Of a stretch of DNA of 64,000 bases, positions 7,293-16,199 are shown one piece after another (position 1 is the first letter of the stretch; every line of letters starts with the position of its first letter). The DNA comes from JBBPYC01 sp965218765 (GTDB lineage: Bacteria; Pseudomonadota; Gammaproteobacteria; Burkholderiales; Burkholderiaceae_C), in assembly GCA_965218765.1 (NCBI GenBank), contig CBDCLU010000006.1, positions 1 through 64,000 of the forward strand, written 5' to 3'. Under the pieces are notes generated by a model. The model did no database searches, had not been told where the DNA came from, and saw only the letters and a list, made by a program, of their open reading frames with translations. Both the position numbers and the translations under genes were made by a program.

Positions 7293-9169
7293 GCGCAGCC
7301 GCCGCCCGCATGCCGCGCTATCGGCCGCTCGCGTTCGGCATCACGCGCGCCGTGCTGCGCGAAGGCGCGGCCGGCACGCGCTATCTGACGGCCGAGGCCA
7401 CGCTCGGCGAGCATGCGCGGCGCATGACCGATCGCTTCGCGTACTGGGCGCAGGTGGCACCCGATCGCACGCTGGTCGCGCGACGTGAGCGCCACGCGGA
7501 CGGGAGCGCTGGCGACTGGCGCACGGTGAGCTACCGCGAGGCGCTGCAAAGCGCACACAGCATTGCGCAGGCCCTGCTCGACCGCGGCCTGTCGCCCGAG
7601 CGCCCGGTGCTGATCCTCTCGGAAAACGGCATCGAGCACCTGCTGCTCGCGCTCGGATGCCTGCTCGCCGGCGTGCCGCATTGCCCGCTGTCGCCCGCTT
7701 ACTCGATCGTGAGCCAGGACTACGACAAGCTGCGGCATGCGATCGACACGCTGACGCCCGGCCTGGTATTCGCAACCGATGCGAAGCGCTATGCACGCGC
7801 GATCGCGGCCACGGTGCCGGCCGACTGCGAAGTGGTGCTCGTCGAGGGAACGCTCGATGACCGCGCCACCACGAAATTCGCCGATCTGCTCGCGACTCGC
7901 GCGACTTCGGCCGTCGATGCGGCGATGGATTCGATCGGCCCCGACACGATCGCCAAGTTCCTGTTCACCTCGGGTTCGACCAAGCTGCCCAAAGCGGTGA
8001 TCAACACGCACCGCATGTGGTGCGCGAACCAGCAGCAGATGCGCCAGTCGATGCCGGCCCTGGCCGATGAACCGCCGGTGCTGGTCGACTGGCTGCCGTG
8101 GAATCACACGTTCGGCGGCAACCACAACGTCGGGATCGTCATCTACAACGGCGGCACGCTCTACATCGACGACGGCAAACCGACACCGGCCGGCATGGCC
8201 GAGACCCTGCGCAACCTGCGCGAGATCGCGCCGACCGTTTACTTCAACGTGCCGACCGGCTTCGAGGCGATCGCGGACGCGATGAAGACCGATGCCGAGC
8301 TGCGCAGGAAGCTGCTGTCGCGCGTGCGCATGTTCTTCTACGCGGGCGCGGCGCTGTCGCAGCCGGTCTGGGACAGCCTGCATCAAACGCAGGAGGCCGA
8401 ACTGGGCGAGCGCATCGTGATGGGCACGGGCCTCGGCATGACCGAATCCGGTCCGTTTGCGCTCTACATCACGGGCCCGCACGTCACGTCCGGCGACCTC
8501 GGTCTGCCTTGTGCTGGCCTCGAGATCAAGCTGATCGACACGGATGGCAAGACCGAAGTCCGCTACCGCGGCCCCAACATCACGCAGGGCTACTGGCGCG
8601 CGCCGGACGCTACGGCCGAGGCGTTCGACGAAGAAGGTTTCTTTGCAAGCGGCGACGCCGTGACCTGGATCGACGAGGGCGACATCCACAAGGGCCTGCG
8701 CTTCGACGGCCGCATTGCCGAGGACTTCAAGCTCGCGACCGGCACCTTCGTGAGCGTCGGGCCGCTGCGCGCGAAGATCATCGCAGCCGGCGCGCCGTAC
8801 GTGCAGGACGCGGTGCTGACCGGCATCAACGGCAAGCAGGTCGGCGCGTTGATCTTCCCGACGCAGGCGGTGCGCGCGCTCGCGGGCAAGGACGCGGATG
8901 CCCCGATGCAGCAGGTGCTGGAATGCGAGCCGGTCCAGCAGCACTTCCAGCGCGTGCTGGACGATCTGGCCAACGCCGCGACCGGTAGTGCGAACCGGAT
9001 CGCGCGCATGCATCTGATTGCGCAACCTCCGGCGCTCGATCTGGGCGAGGTGACCGACAAAGGCTCGATCAACCAGCGCGCCGTGCTTAAGCATCGCGCG
9101 GCGCTGGTCGAGGCGCTGCACGCGGACGAACTGGCCTTCACATTGAAACCACAGGGAGACGACGCATGA
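7289..9169 (+). CDS. Feruloyl-CoA synthase (hydroxycinnamate:CoA ligase)
   Basis: An AMP-forming acyl-CoA synthetase of 626 aa. The phosphate-binding motif FTSGSTKLPKAVINTHRMW lies near residue 228, DWLPWNHTFGGNHN near 265 and GTGLGMTESGPF near 378. The C-terminal part (FDGRIAEDFKLATGTFVSVGPLR and then LTDKGSINQRA) holds the hinge and catalytic-lysine region. NHTFGGNHN and the LATGTFVSVGP segment are typical of the FerA/feruloyl-CoA synthase branch. The GTG at 7289 overlaps the crotonase stop by four bases, and the next ATG at 9166 overlaps this stop, so the three genes form one translationally coupled operon. It activates ferulate, p-coumarate or caffeate as CoA thioesters in the cytoplasm. 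Confidence 0.88.
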   Translation: MSAAAARMPRYRPLAFGITRAVLREGAAGTRYLTAEATLGEHARRMTDRFAYWAQVAPDRTLVARRERHADGSAGDWRTVSYREALQSAHSIAQALLDRGLSPERPVLILSENGIEHLLLALGCLLAGVPHCPLSPAYSIVSQDYDKLRHAIDTLTPGLVFATDAKRYARAIAATVPADCEVVLVEGTLDDRATTKFADLLATRATSAVDAAMDSIGPDTIAKFLFTSGSTKLPKAVINTHRMWCANQQQMRQSMPALADEPPVLVDWLPWNHTFGGNHNVGIVIYNGGTLYIDDGKPTPAGMAETLRNLREIAPTVYFNVPTGFEAIADAMKTDAELRRKLLSRVRMFFYAGAALSQPVWDSLHQTQEAELGERIVMGTGLGMTESGPFALYITGPHVTSGDLGLPCAGLEIKLIDTDGKTEVRYRGPNITQGYWRAPDATAEAFDEEGFFASGDAVTWIDEGDIHKGLRFDGRIAEDFKLATGTFVSVGPLRAKIIAAGAPYVQDAVLTGINGKQVGALIFPTQAVRALAGKDADAPMQQVLECEPVQQHFQRVLDDLANAATGSANRIARMHLIAQPPALDLGEVTDKGSINQRAVLKHRAALVEALHADELAFTLKPQGDDA

Positions 9170-9931
9170 ACATTCGGGACCAAGCCGCACTCGTCACGGG
9201 CGGCGCATCGGGTCTGGGCGAAGCCACGGCGCGCGAACTCGCGCGGCTCGGCGCGAAGGTCGCGGTGCTCGACGTGAACGGCGCGCTGGCCGGAAAGGTT
9301 GCGGCCGACATCGGCGGCGTCGCTTGCGAATGCGACATCACGAACGCCGACAGCGTGAGCGCGGCGCTCGCCAAGGCATCCGATGCGCACGGACCCGCGC
9401 GCGTGCTGATGAACATCGCGGGCATCGGCAGCGCGAAACGCATCGTCGGCAAGGACGGCAACGCCGCGCCGCTGGAAGATTTCGTGCGTGTCGTCAACGT
9501 GAACTTGATCGGCGCCTACAACGTGAGCCGGCTGTTCGCGGCCGCCTGCGCGAAGCTCGATCCGCTCGAAGGCGGCGAGCGCGGCGTCATGCTGTTCACC
9601 GCATCGGTCGCGGCGTTCGACGGACAGGTCGGCCAGCAGGCTTTACAGCGCATCGAAGGGCGGGCTCGTGGGCATGACCCTGCCGATGGCGCGCGACCTC
9701 GCACAGCACGGCATCCGCGTCTGCACGATCGCGCCGGGGTTGTTCGCGACGCCGCTGATGAAGCAGTTGCCCGAGCCTGTACAGGCATCGCTCGCGGCTT
9801 CCATCCCGTTCCCGAAGCGGCTCGGCAAGCCTGAGGAGTTCGCCGAGCTGGCCGCGCATGTGGTCGCCAACGGCCATCTGAACGGCGAGGTGATTCGATT
9901 GGACGGCGCGTTGCGCATGGCGCCGCGCTAA
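9166..9931 (+). pseudogene. SDR-family 3-hydroxyacyl-CoA dehydrogenase with a single-base frameshift
   Basis: The start encodes a short-chain dehydrogenase with the cofactor motif VTGGASGLGEATA, VLDVNG and LMNIAGIGSAKR. The frame breaks at the TTT run 9642-9644, exactly where the catalytic YxxxK should be: removing one T gives QQAYSASKGGLVGMTLP. The rest (RDLAQHGIRVCTIAPGLFATPL to LDGALRMAPR) lies in the next frame and ends at 9931. The intact protein would be 254 aa. It is predicted to oxidise the beta-hydroxyacyl-CoA formed by the crotonase to the beta-ketoacyl-CoA. As written the protein is inactive; a sequencing error is possible. Confidence 0.85.
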
Positions 9932-10040
9932 GAGCGTTCGTTCATCACGCGGCGCAAAAGGATGTGCGCGCCACATAACCCGGCCGGACCGTCTCGCAGC
10001 GACGGCACCCCGTTTCGAAACACAACCGGAGACAGACATC

Positions 10041-11069
10041 ATGAAATCGTTCATCAAGACCCTGCTCGCAGCCGCCTTCATGGCCGGCACCGCCTGCGCC
10101 GCGGGTGCGGCCGACGTAACGCTGCGCCTGCACCAATTCCTGCCGCCGCAGGCGACCATTCCTGCCAAGGCCATCGCGCCCTGGGCCAAAAAAGTCGAAC
10201 AGGAAAGCGGCGGGCGCATCAAGATCCAGCTGTTCCCCGCGATGCAGCTGGGCGGGAAGCCTTCGGATCTGTATGACCAGGCCAAGGACGGCGTGGTCGA
10301 CATCGTCTGGACCGTGCTCGGCTACACGCCGGGGCGCTTCCCGAAGACGGAGGCGTTCGAGCTGCCGTTCATGACCGGCAACGCCGAAGCCGGATCGCGT
10401 GCATTCCAGGCGTACGTCGAGCAAAACGCGATGGACGAGTTCAAGGACGTGCATCCGATCGCGGTGCACATCCACGGCCCCGGGCTGTTCCACAGCCGCG
10501 AGCCGATCACGAAGCTGGAGGACCTCAAGGGCATGAAGGTGCGCGGCGGCTCACGCGTGGTCAACATCATGCTGGAGCAGCTCGGTGCCGAACCGGTCGG
10601 CCTGCCGGTGCCGGCGGTCGGCGAGGCGCTGTCCAAGGGCGTGATCCAGGCCACCACGATTCCGTGGGAGGTGGTGCCCGCGGTCAAGGTTCAGCAGATC
10701 GTCAAGAACCACACGGCGTTCGCGGGCGACCAGGGGCTGTATACGCAAACCTTCGTACTCGCGATGAACAAGGCGAGCTACGACAAATTGCCGCCCGACC
10801 TGAAGAAGGTGATCGACGACAACAGCGGCATGGCGACCGCCGCCATGTTCGGCCGTGCGATGGATGAAGGCGACAAGGTCGGACTGGCTGCGGCCAAGGC
10901 GGCCGGCAACCGCATCATCACGCTCGATGCGGAGCAGACCGCCCGCTGGAAGCAGGCGGCCGAAGGCACGCGCGCGATCTGGTTCAAGGAAGTCGCCGAC
11001 CGGGGGCTGGACGGCAAGAAGCTCGCGGCCGAGGCCGAAGCGGCGATTCAGGAGTATTCGAAGAAATAA
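10041..11069 (+). CDS. TRAP transporter substrate-binding protein, DctP family
   Basis: The product is a periplasmic receptor of 342 aa with a Sec signal peptide (MKSFIKTLLAAAFMAGTACAAGAA). The family signature is clear: SGGRIKIQLFPAMQLGG, VDIVWTVLGYTPGRFP, then ITKLEDLKGMKVRGG, and GVIQATTIPWEV, where the substrate carboxylate-binding arginine is expected in KVRGGSR. A GGAG site (CCGGAG) precedes the ATG. No DctQ or DctM membrane genes are near, so it must use a distant translocator. Its position after the ferulate operon suggests an aromatic carboxylate ligand. Confidence 0.88.
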   Translation: MKSFIKTLLAAAFMAGTACAAGAADVTLRLHQFLPPQATIPAKAIAPWAKKVEQESGGRIKIQLFPAMQLGGKPSDLYDQAKDGVVDIVWTVLGYTPGRFPKTEAFELPFMTGNAEAGSRAFQAYVEQNAMDEFKDVHPIAVHIHGPGLFHSREPITKLEDLKGMKVRGGSRVVNIMLEQLGAEPVGLPVPAVGEALSKGVIQATTIPWEVVPAVKVQQIVKNHTAFAGDQGLYTQTFVLAMNKASYDKLPPDLKKVIDDNSGMATAAMFGRAMDEGDKVGLAAAKAAGNRIITLDAEQTARWKQAAEGTRAIWFKEVADRGLDGKKLAAEAEAAIQEYSKK

Positions 11070-11135
11070 CCGTCCTCGATTTCGTCCACCGCCCGATCTG
11101 CCATCTCGATCACTCATTCAAAAAGTCCATCCGCC

Positions 11136-12122
11136 ATGTCCAGCCGCCGCCAGTTCGTCCATTCCATGAGCGTCGCCGCCCTGGGGGCCGCATTGCCGTT
11201 CACGGTGCTTGCGCAAGCGCTCGAACAGGTCAAGATCCTCTACGGCTTTCCGGCCGGCAGCTCGGGCGACAGCGTCGCGCGCCGCGTCGGCGAGAACATG
11301 GCCGGCTCGTCCTTCACGACGAATGCGGCGGTGGTCGAGAACAAGACAGGCGCGGGCGGCCGCATCGCACTCGAAGCGTTGAAGTCGTCCGCCGCGGACG
11401 GCTCGGTGCTTGCGGTGTCGCCGTTCTCGGCCGTCGCGATCTATCCGCACATCTACAAAAACATGCGCTACGCGCCGGAAGACTTTGCGCCGGTGTCGAT
11501 CGCGGCGATCATGCATCACGGGCTTGCGGTCGGGCCGCTGGTACCGGCGTCGGTCAAGACGCTGAAGGATTTCCTGGCCTGGGCCAAGGCAAATCCGGAC
11601 CAGGCGAGTTTCGGCTCGCCGGGCGCCGGCTCGACGCCGCACTTCATCGGGGCGCTGCTCGGCATTCAAAGCGGCACGCCGTTCAAGCACATTCCATATC
11701 GCGGCTCGGTGCCCGGCGTGACCGATGTGGTCGGCGGCCAGCTGGCCGCGATGGTCACGCCCAGCGGCGACTTCATCCCCAACTACAAGGCAGGCAAGCT
11801 GCGCATCCTGGCAACGTCCGGCACAAAGCGCTCTCCGTATCTGCCCGACGTGCCAACGTTTGCGGAAGCAGGCTTTCCCGATCTGACGACCGAAGAATGG
11901 TTCGGCTTCTTCGCGCCCGCCAGAACGCCCGCAAAGGTCGTCGCGGCTGCGAACGCCGCGGTCAACCAGGCGCTTACCCAGCAGTCGGTGCTCGACAGCC
12001 TGGCGGTCGTCGGCCTGATCCCGCAAGGCTCGACGCAGGAAGGAATGGCCCGGTCGATCAAGGCCGAGTACGACCGCTGGGGTCCGCTCGTCAAGCAGAT
12101 CGGATTCACGCCGGAGTCCTGA
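11136..12122 (+). CDS. Bug-family tripartite tricarboxylate transporter substrate-binding protein
   Basis: This is a 328-aa exported receptor. A twin-arginine-like start (MSSRRQFVHSMSVAALGAALPFTVLAQA) is followed by a Bug fold: ILYGFPAGSSGDSVARRVGE, VENKTGAGGRIALEALKSS, HIPYRGSVPGVTDVVGGQLAAM and VPTFAEAGFPDLTTEEWFG. Binding proteins of this family capture carboxylates in the periplasm. No TctA/TctB genes are adjacent. It follows the DctP gene by 66 bases and precedes the feruloyl-esterase gene, so it may take up the released acid. Confidence 0.87.
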   Translation: MSSRRQFVHSMSVAALGAALPFTVLAQALEQVKILYGFPAGSSGDSVARRVGENMAGSSFTTNAAVVENKTGAGGRIALEALKSSAADGSVLAVSPFSAVAIYPHIYKNMRYAPEDFAPVSIAAIMHHGLAVGPLVPASVKTLKDFLAWAKANPDQASFGSPGAGSTPHFIGALLGIQSGTPFKHIPYRGSVPGVTDVVGGQLAAMVTPSGDFIPNYKAGKLRILATSGTKRSPYLPDVPTFAEAGFPDLTTEEWFGFFAPARTPAKVVAAANAAVNQALTQQSVLDSLAVVGLIPQGSTQEGMARSIKAEYDRWGPLVKQIGFTPES

Positions 12123-12196
12123 GCGGGCAGCCCCATCGACCGGGCTGACATCACGCCGCTGCTCAGAAATGCGGCTGCATCAATCGAGGAGAAAAC

Positions 12197-13930
12197 ATGA
12201 CAAGCAAAACCAATGACTTCGTGCTGCCTTGCGTCGCTCTCGCCCCCGCATTGTTCGCGGCGCTGCTCGCTGGCTGCAGCAGCGCCGACGATGGCGGGCA
12301 GCTGCCGCGGCTGGCTGAAGCAACCCCCGCCACGCTGAAGTCCTGTGCCGATCTCGGCGCGAAGGCGCTGCCCGCGAACACCGTGATCACATCGACAACG
12401 ACGGTGGCAGCGGGCGAACTCGCGGTGCCCGGCGCGACCGCGCCGGTGCCCGAGCACTGCCTCGTCAAGGGCAACATGAATGCGCGGGTCAGCCCGGTCG
12501 ACGGCAAGAGCTATGCGATCGGCTTCGAGATGCGTCTGCCCACGGCCTGGAACGGGCGCTTCTACTACCAAGGCAACGGCGGCATTGACGGAACCGTGGT
12601 CACCGCCCTGGGCGGCCTCGGCGGTGCGCCGATGACGAACGCGTTGATCATGGGCTTCGCGGTGCTGAGCTCCGACGCCGGCCATGGCTCCCCGGCGCCG
12701 TTCTTCGGGCTCGACCTGCAGGCACGCCTCGACTACGGCTATCAAGCGGTCGGCACGCTGACGCCGATGGCCAAGGCGATGATCAAAAACGCGTACGGCA
12801 AGGAGCCGGACCGCTCCTATTTCGGCGGCTGCTCCAACGGCGGGCGCCATGCGATGGTCGCGGCCGCGCGCTACAGCGAAGCGTACGACGGCATCCTCGC
12901 GGGCGATCCTGGCTTTCACCTGCCGAAAGCCGCGACCGCGCAGCTCTGGAAGGCGCAGCAGTACGCAAGCATCGCAGCCAAAGGTGCGAACGGCCAGGCC
13001 GACCTGAGTACGGCCGTGACGCCGGCCGAGTTCAAGCTGCTCGGCGACCGCATCAACGCGAAGTGCGACGCGCTCGACGGTGCGACCGACGGCATCGCTG
13101 CCGACACGAAGGCCTGCCAAGCCGCATTCGACATTCAGCGCGACGTGCCGAGCTGCACCGGCGCGCGCGATGGAAGTTGTCTGACTACAGCGCAGAAGAC
13201 CGTGCTTCAGCGCATCTTCGAAGGCGCCCGCAACAGCAAGGGCGAAGCCACCTACTCCGACTTCTGGTGGGACCCGGGCGTCGTCGGCAGCAACTTCGCG
13301 TTCTGGCATTTCAACGCTTCGCAGAATCTCGACCCTGGCGCGGTCGCGTTCATTTTCACGACGCCGCCGGCGAACCAGGCGTCGTTCCTCGCACAAGGCG
13401 GGCTTGGGTACGCTCTGTCGTTCAGCCTCGACAACGACTACCCGAGAATCTTCGCGACCACGCCGACCTATACCGAGTCGTCCTGGTCCTTCATGACACC
13501 GCCCCACGAAACCGATCTGTCCGGTCTGCAGGGCCGCAGCGGCAAGATGATCGTCTACCACGGCACCGCTGACCCCGTATTCTCGCCAGCCGACACCGCG
13601 CGCTGGTACGACGGCCTGCAGGCAGCCACCGACGGAGATGCAGCCGACTTCGCGCGCCTGTTCCTCGTGCCCGGAATGAACCATTGCTCGGGCGGCCCGG
13701 CGACCGACCAGTTCGACATGCTGACCCCGCTCGTGCAATGGGTCGAGCAAGGCCGCGCGCCGGACCGCGTGCAGGCCGGGGCGCGCGGCCTGGGCGCCAA
13801 CGTCGTGAACCCGGAAGTGCCGGCAAGCTGGTCGGCGAACCGCACGCGGCCGCTGTGCCCGTACCCACAGGTCGCGCGCTACAACGGCAGTGGAGATATT
13901 GAAAGCGCCGAGAGCTTCAGCTGCAAGTAG
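12197..13930 (+). CDS. Tannase/feruloyl esterase family lipoprotein
   Basis: This is a 577-aa hydrolase of the tannase family. The lipobox LLAGCSS at about residue 27 predicts a lipid-anchored exported protein. The catalytic serine lies in GGCSNGGRHAM (Cys212-Ser213), and PGMNHCSGG near residue 496 gives the catalytic histidine with its partner cysteine, the CS-D-HC arrangement of the family; ADPVFSP supplies the likely aspartate. A GAGGAGA site precedes the ATG. It would hydrolyse feruloyl or galloyl esters outside the inner membrane and feed the ferulate ligase encoded upstream. The exact ester specificity cannot be read from sequence. Confidence 0.88.
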   Translation: MTSKTNDFVLPCVALAPALFAALLAGCSSADDGGQLPRLAEATPATLKSCADLGAKALPANTVITSTTTVAAGELAVPGATAPVPEHCLVKGNMNARVSPVDGKSYAIGFEMRLPTAWNGRFYYQGNGGIDGTVVTALGGLGGAPMTNALIMGFAVLSSDAGHGSPAPFFGLDLQARLDYGYQAVGTLTPMAKAMIKNAYGKEPDRSYFGGCSNGGRHAMVAAARYSEAYDGILAGDPGFHLPKAATAQLWKAQQYASIAAKGANGQADLSTAVTPAEFKLLGDRINAKCDALDGATDGIAADTKACQAAFDIQRDVPSCTGARDGSCLTTAQKTVLQRIFEGARNSKGEATYSDFWWDPGVVGSNFAFWHFNASQNLDPGAVAFIFTTPPANQASFLAQGGLGYALSFSLDNDYPRIFATTPTYTESSWSFMTPPHETDLSGLQGRSGKMIVYHGTADPVFSPADTARWYDGLQAATDGDAADFARLFLVPGMNHCSGGPATDQFDMLTPLVQWVEQGRAPDRVQAGARGLGANVVNPEVPASWSANRTRPLCPYPQVARYNGSGDIESAESFSCK

Positions 13931-13934
13931 CCGA

Positions 13935-14423
13935 ATGCGAACTGCGTCGCCTGCGCGCGTGCCAGGGCAGCCTGAATCGGACGCGTCATCGTCGAACGTG
14001 CCGGTCGACACCAGCTATCTCGAATCGCTGGTCGGCTACAACGCGCGCCGCGTCGCCGCGAAGGCGATGGGCAGCTTCGGGCGGCGGATGGCACGCTATG
14101 AGCTGCGACCGGTCGATTTCTCGGTGCTGTCGATCGTCGCGCACAACCCCGGTGTCACCTCGCGCCAGTTGTGCCGCACACTCGACGTCCTGCCGCCGAA
14201 TCTGGTCGGCATCGTCGGATCGATCGAGAAGCGTGGCCTGATCGAGCGGCAGCCCCATCCCGACGACGGCCGCGCGATCAGCCTGCATCTGACGACGACG
14301 GGCCGTGAATTGATCGAGGCCGCTGAGATTACGGCGACGGAACTCGAGACCGATGTCGCCAGTGCGCTTACACCGGCCGAGAACAGGACGTTGATCCGGT
14401 TGCTCAAGAAAATCTACCGGTAG
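13935..14423 (+). CDS. MarR-family transcriptional regulator
   Basis: A 162-aa winged-helix repressor. The DNA-binding domain runs from about 55 to 125 (VDFSVLSIVAHNPGVTSRQLCRTLDVLPPNLVGIVGSIEKRGLI followed by the wing ERQPHPDDGRAISLHLTTTG). The N-terminal ~25 residues are an unconserved extension, so a later start such as the GTG at 13,998 is possible. It begins 4 bases after the esterase stop and is probably co-transcribed. Known hydroxycinnamate regulators (CouR, HcaR, FerC) are MarR proteins relieved by the CoA-thioester, so this one probably controls the divergent promoter near 6,470. Confidence 0.85.
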   Translation: MRTASPARVPGQPESDASSSNVPVDTSYLESLVGYNARRVAAKAMGSFGRRMARYELRPVDFSVLSIVAHNPGVTSRQLCRTLDVLPPNLVGIVGSIEKRGLIERQPHPDDGRAISLHLTTTGRELIEAAEITATELETDVASALTPAENRTLIRLLKKIYR

Positions 14424-14455
14424 TCTCGGCCGGCATCGAATCGACTCCGGCGACG

Positions 14456-16144
14456 CTACCGGCGCCGATCGTCGCGCGGCATTTCGAACGGCGCGGCAGC
14501 GTACACCACACGCCCACCGACTGCAGTCAGCAGCGACTCGGTGCGACCGATCTGCTCCGTGGGTACATCGAAGTAGGACTGATTCAAGACCGCGAAGTCG
14601 GCCAGCTTGTCGACCTCCAGCGTGCCGCGCTGCTGTTCGTCGAAGCTGAACCAGGCGCTGCCCTGCGTGTACAGGCGCAGCGCCTGCTCGCGCGACGGTG
14701 TTTCCTCGGCCACGCGCTGGGCGGTGCCGCCGACGGTCCTGCCGTCGACCAGCCACTGCAACGCGACGAACGGGTTGTACGAGGCCACGCGGTGAGCGTC
14801 GGTGCCCGCGCCGACGACCATGCCGGCCTTCAGCGCGGTCATGATCGGCGGCATGCGGCGCGCGGCAGCGCCGCGCTTGGCGAGTTCGGCGTCGCCCTGA
14901 AAGTACATCGCGTCCTGCATGGTCCAGCCCATGCCGAGCGCTTTCATGCGCTCGAACGTGTCGCGAGAGCCGTCGTTCAGGTGCGCAATCGACCAGCGCA
15001 GGCCGGTGATCGGCAGTTCGGCGTTGAGCCGCTCGAACAGATCGAGCAACTGGCCCACCGAGCTGTTTTCCTGCCAGTGGATGGTCAGCGTGAGCCGGCG
15101 CTGCGCGGCCCAGCGGATGATTTCGTAGAACTTGTCCCGGGCCGCCGCGTCTGGATGATCGTTGTTGTACATGCCGCCGGTGATGCGTTCGCCGATCCCG
15201 TTGAAGTGCAGCATCTCATCGCCGAAGCCCATCGGCAGCATCTGCGTCAGGTTGCGGAACTCTTCGAGTTCGTGTCCGATGTCCTGCGCGAACAGGCTGT
15301 AGGCCACGCGCACCGTGAGCTGCCGGTCGCGCCAGGTCTGGAACAGTGCCGCGTACTGCGCGGGCGCGATGCTGAAGCCGCCGGGGTCGACCACACCGGT
15401 GATGCCGAGCCGGTTCAACTCGCTAAAGAACTTCCGCGTGCCGGCCAAGTTGTCCTTGAAGCCCGGCTTGGGCAGCTTGTCGAACAGCGCAGACAAGCCG
15501 ACGATATCGACTTTCAGCCAGCCGGTGGCGACACCGTCCGCGTCGCGCTCCACGCTCATGCGCGGCGGCAGCGCGTTGTAGGACAAGCCCAGCGCTTCGC
15601 GCGCCTTCGGCGTCAGGACCAGGGCGTTGTAGAACAGTTGCACCCAGACCGGATGTTCGGGCGCGGCCGCGGCCAGTTCGGCTTCGGTCGGACGCCTGCG
15701 CTCGGCGAACTGCTGCTCGGTCCAGCCGCCGGCCACGATCAGCCAGCTGCCGGGCTTGGCATGTTCGGCCGCCTCGCGCAACCGGGCCATCGCTTCGGGG
15801 ATGGTGCTCGTGCCGATCCAGTTGACTTCGGTCGAATAGCTGAGCGCGGCGCGGATCGCATGCATGTGCGAGTCGATCAGCCCCGGGATCACGGTGCGGC
15901 CACCGACGTCGATGGTGCGCGTGTCGGGGCCCGCCAGCGTGCCCGCCGTCGCCGCTGAGCCCAGGGCCACGATCCGTCCGTTGCGCACCGCCATCGCGTC
16001 GGCGATGGACGAGGTGCTGTCGAGCGTCACGATCCGGGCGTTGCTGATGACGAGATCGGCGGGCTGGGCCAGCGTCACAGGCACGGCCAAGCAAAGGCTC
16101 CACCACAACAACGTGGCGCGGGCGGTGATGTGTTGCAACAGCAT
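14456..16144 (-). CDS. Exported amidohydrolase, YtcJ-like
   Basis: A 562-aa metal-dependent hydrolase of the amidohydrolase superfamily. A signal peptide (LLWWSLCLAVPVTLAQ) predicts export. The mature part shows ADLVISNARIVTLD, the metal motif VIPGLIDSHMHA near residue 95, IVAGGWTEQQFAERR, TLTIHWQENSS, WSIAHLNDGSRDT, and GAGTDAHRVASYNPF near 460. This is the YtcJ/imidazolonepropionase-like N-acyl hydrolase pattern; the substrate is unknown. It is convergent with the marR gene, with only 32 bases between the stops, and lies downstream of a Bug receptor on the same strand. Confidence 0.82.
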   Translation of the reverse strand: MLLQHITARATLLWWSLCLAVPVTLAQPADLVISNARIVTLDSTSSIADAMAVRNGRIVALGSAATAGTLAGPDTRTIDVGGRTVIPGLIDSHMHAIRAALSYSTEVNWIGTSTIPEAMARLREAAEHAKPGSWLIVAGGWTEQQFAERRRPTEAELAAAAPEHPVWVQLFYNALVLTPKAREALGLSYNALPPRMSVERDADGVATGWLKVDIVGLSALFDKLPKPGFKDNLAGTRKFFSELNRLGITGVVDPGGFSIAPAQYAALFQTWRDRQLTVRVAYSLFAQDIGHELEEFRNLTQMLPMGFGDEMLHFNGIGERITGGMYNNDHPDAAARDKFYEIIRWAAQRRLTLTIHWQENSSVGQLLDLFERLNAELPITGLRWSIAHLNDGSRDTFERMKALGMGWTMQDAMYFQGDAELAKRGAAARRMPPIMTALKAGMVVGAGTDAHRVASYNPFVALQWLVDGRTVGGTAQRVAEETPSREQALRLYTQGSAWFSFDEQQRGTLEVDKLADFAVLNQSYFDVPTEQIGRTESLLTAVGGRVVYAAAPFEMPRDDRRR

Positions 16145-16199
16145 GGTTTTCGGGCTCCTGGGTAATTTTCGAGGTGTGCGGCGGGTGCTGCGCCTTCCG

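Noticed and set aside
7181..9190. Minus-strand open frame of 669 codons opposite the feruloyl-CoA synthase
   Set aside because: The plus strand carries a full AMP-ligase with all motifs; the minus translation is antisense noise.
11783..14011. Minus-strand open frame of 742 codons opposite the feruloyl esterase
   Set aside because: It mirrors the well-supported esterase and Bug genes on the plus strand and has low-complexity Arg/Ala composition.
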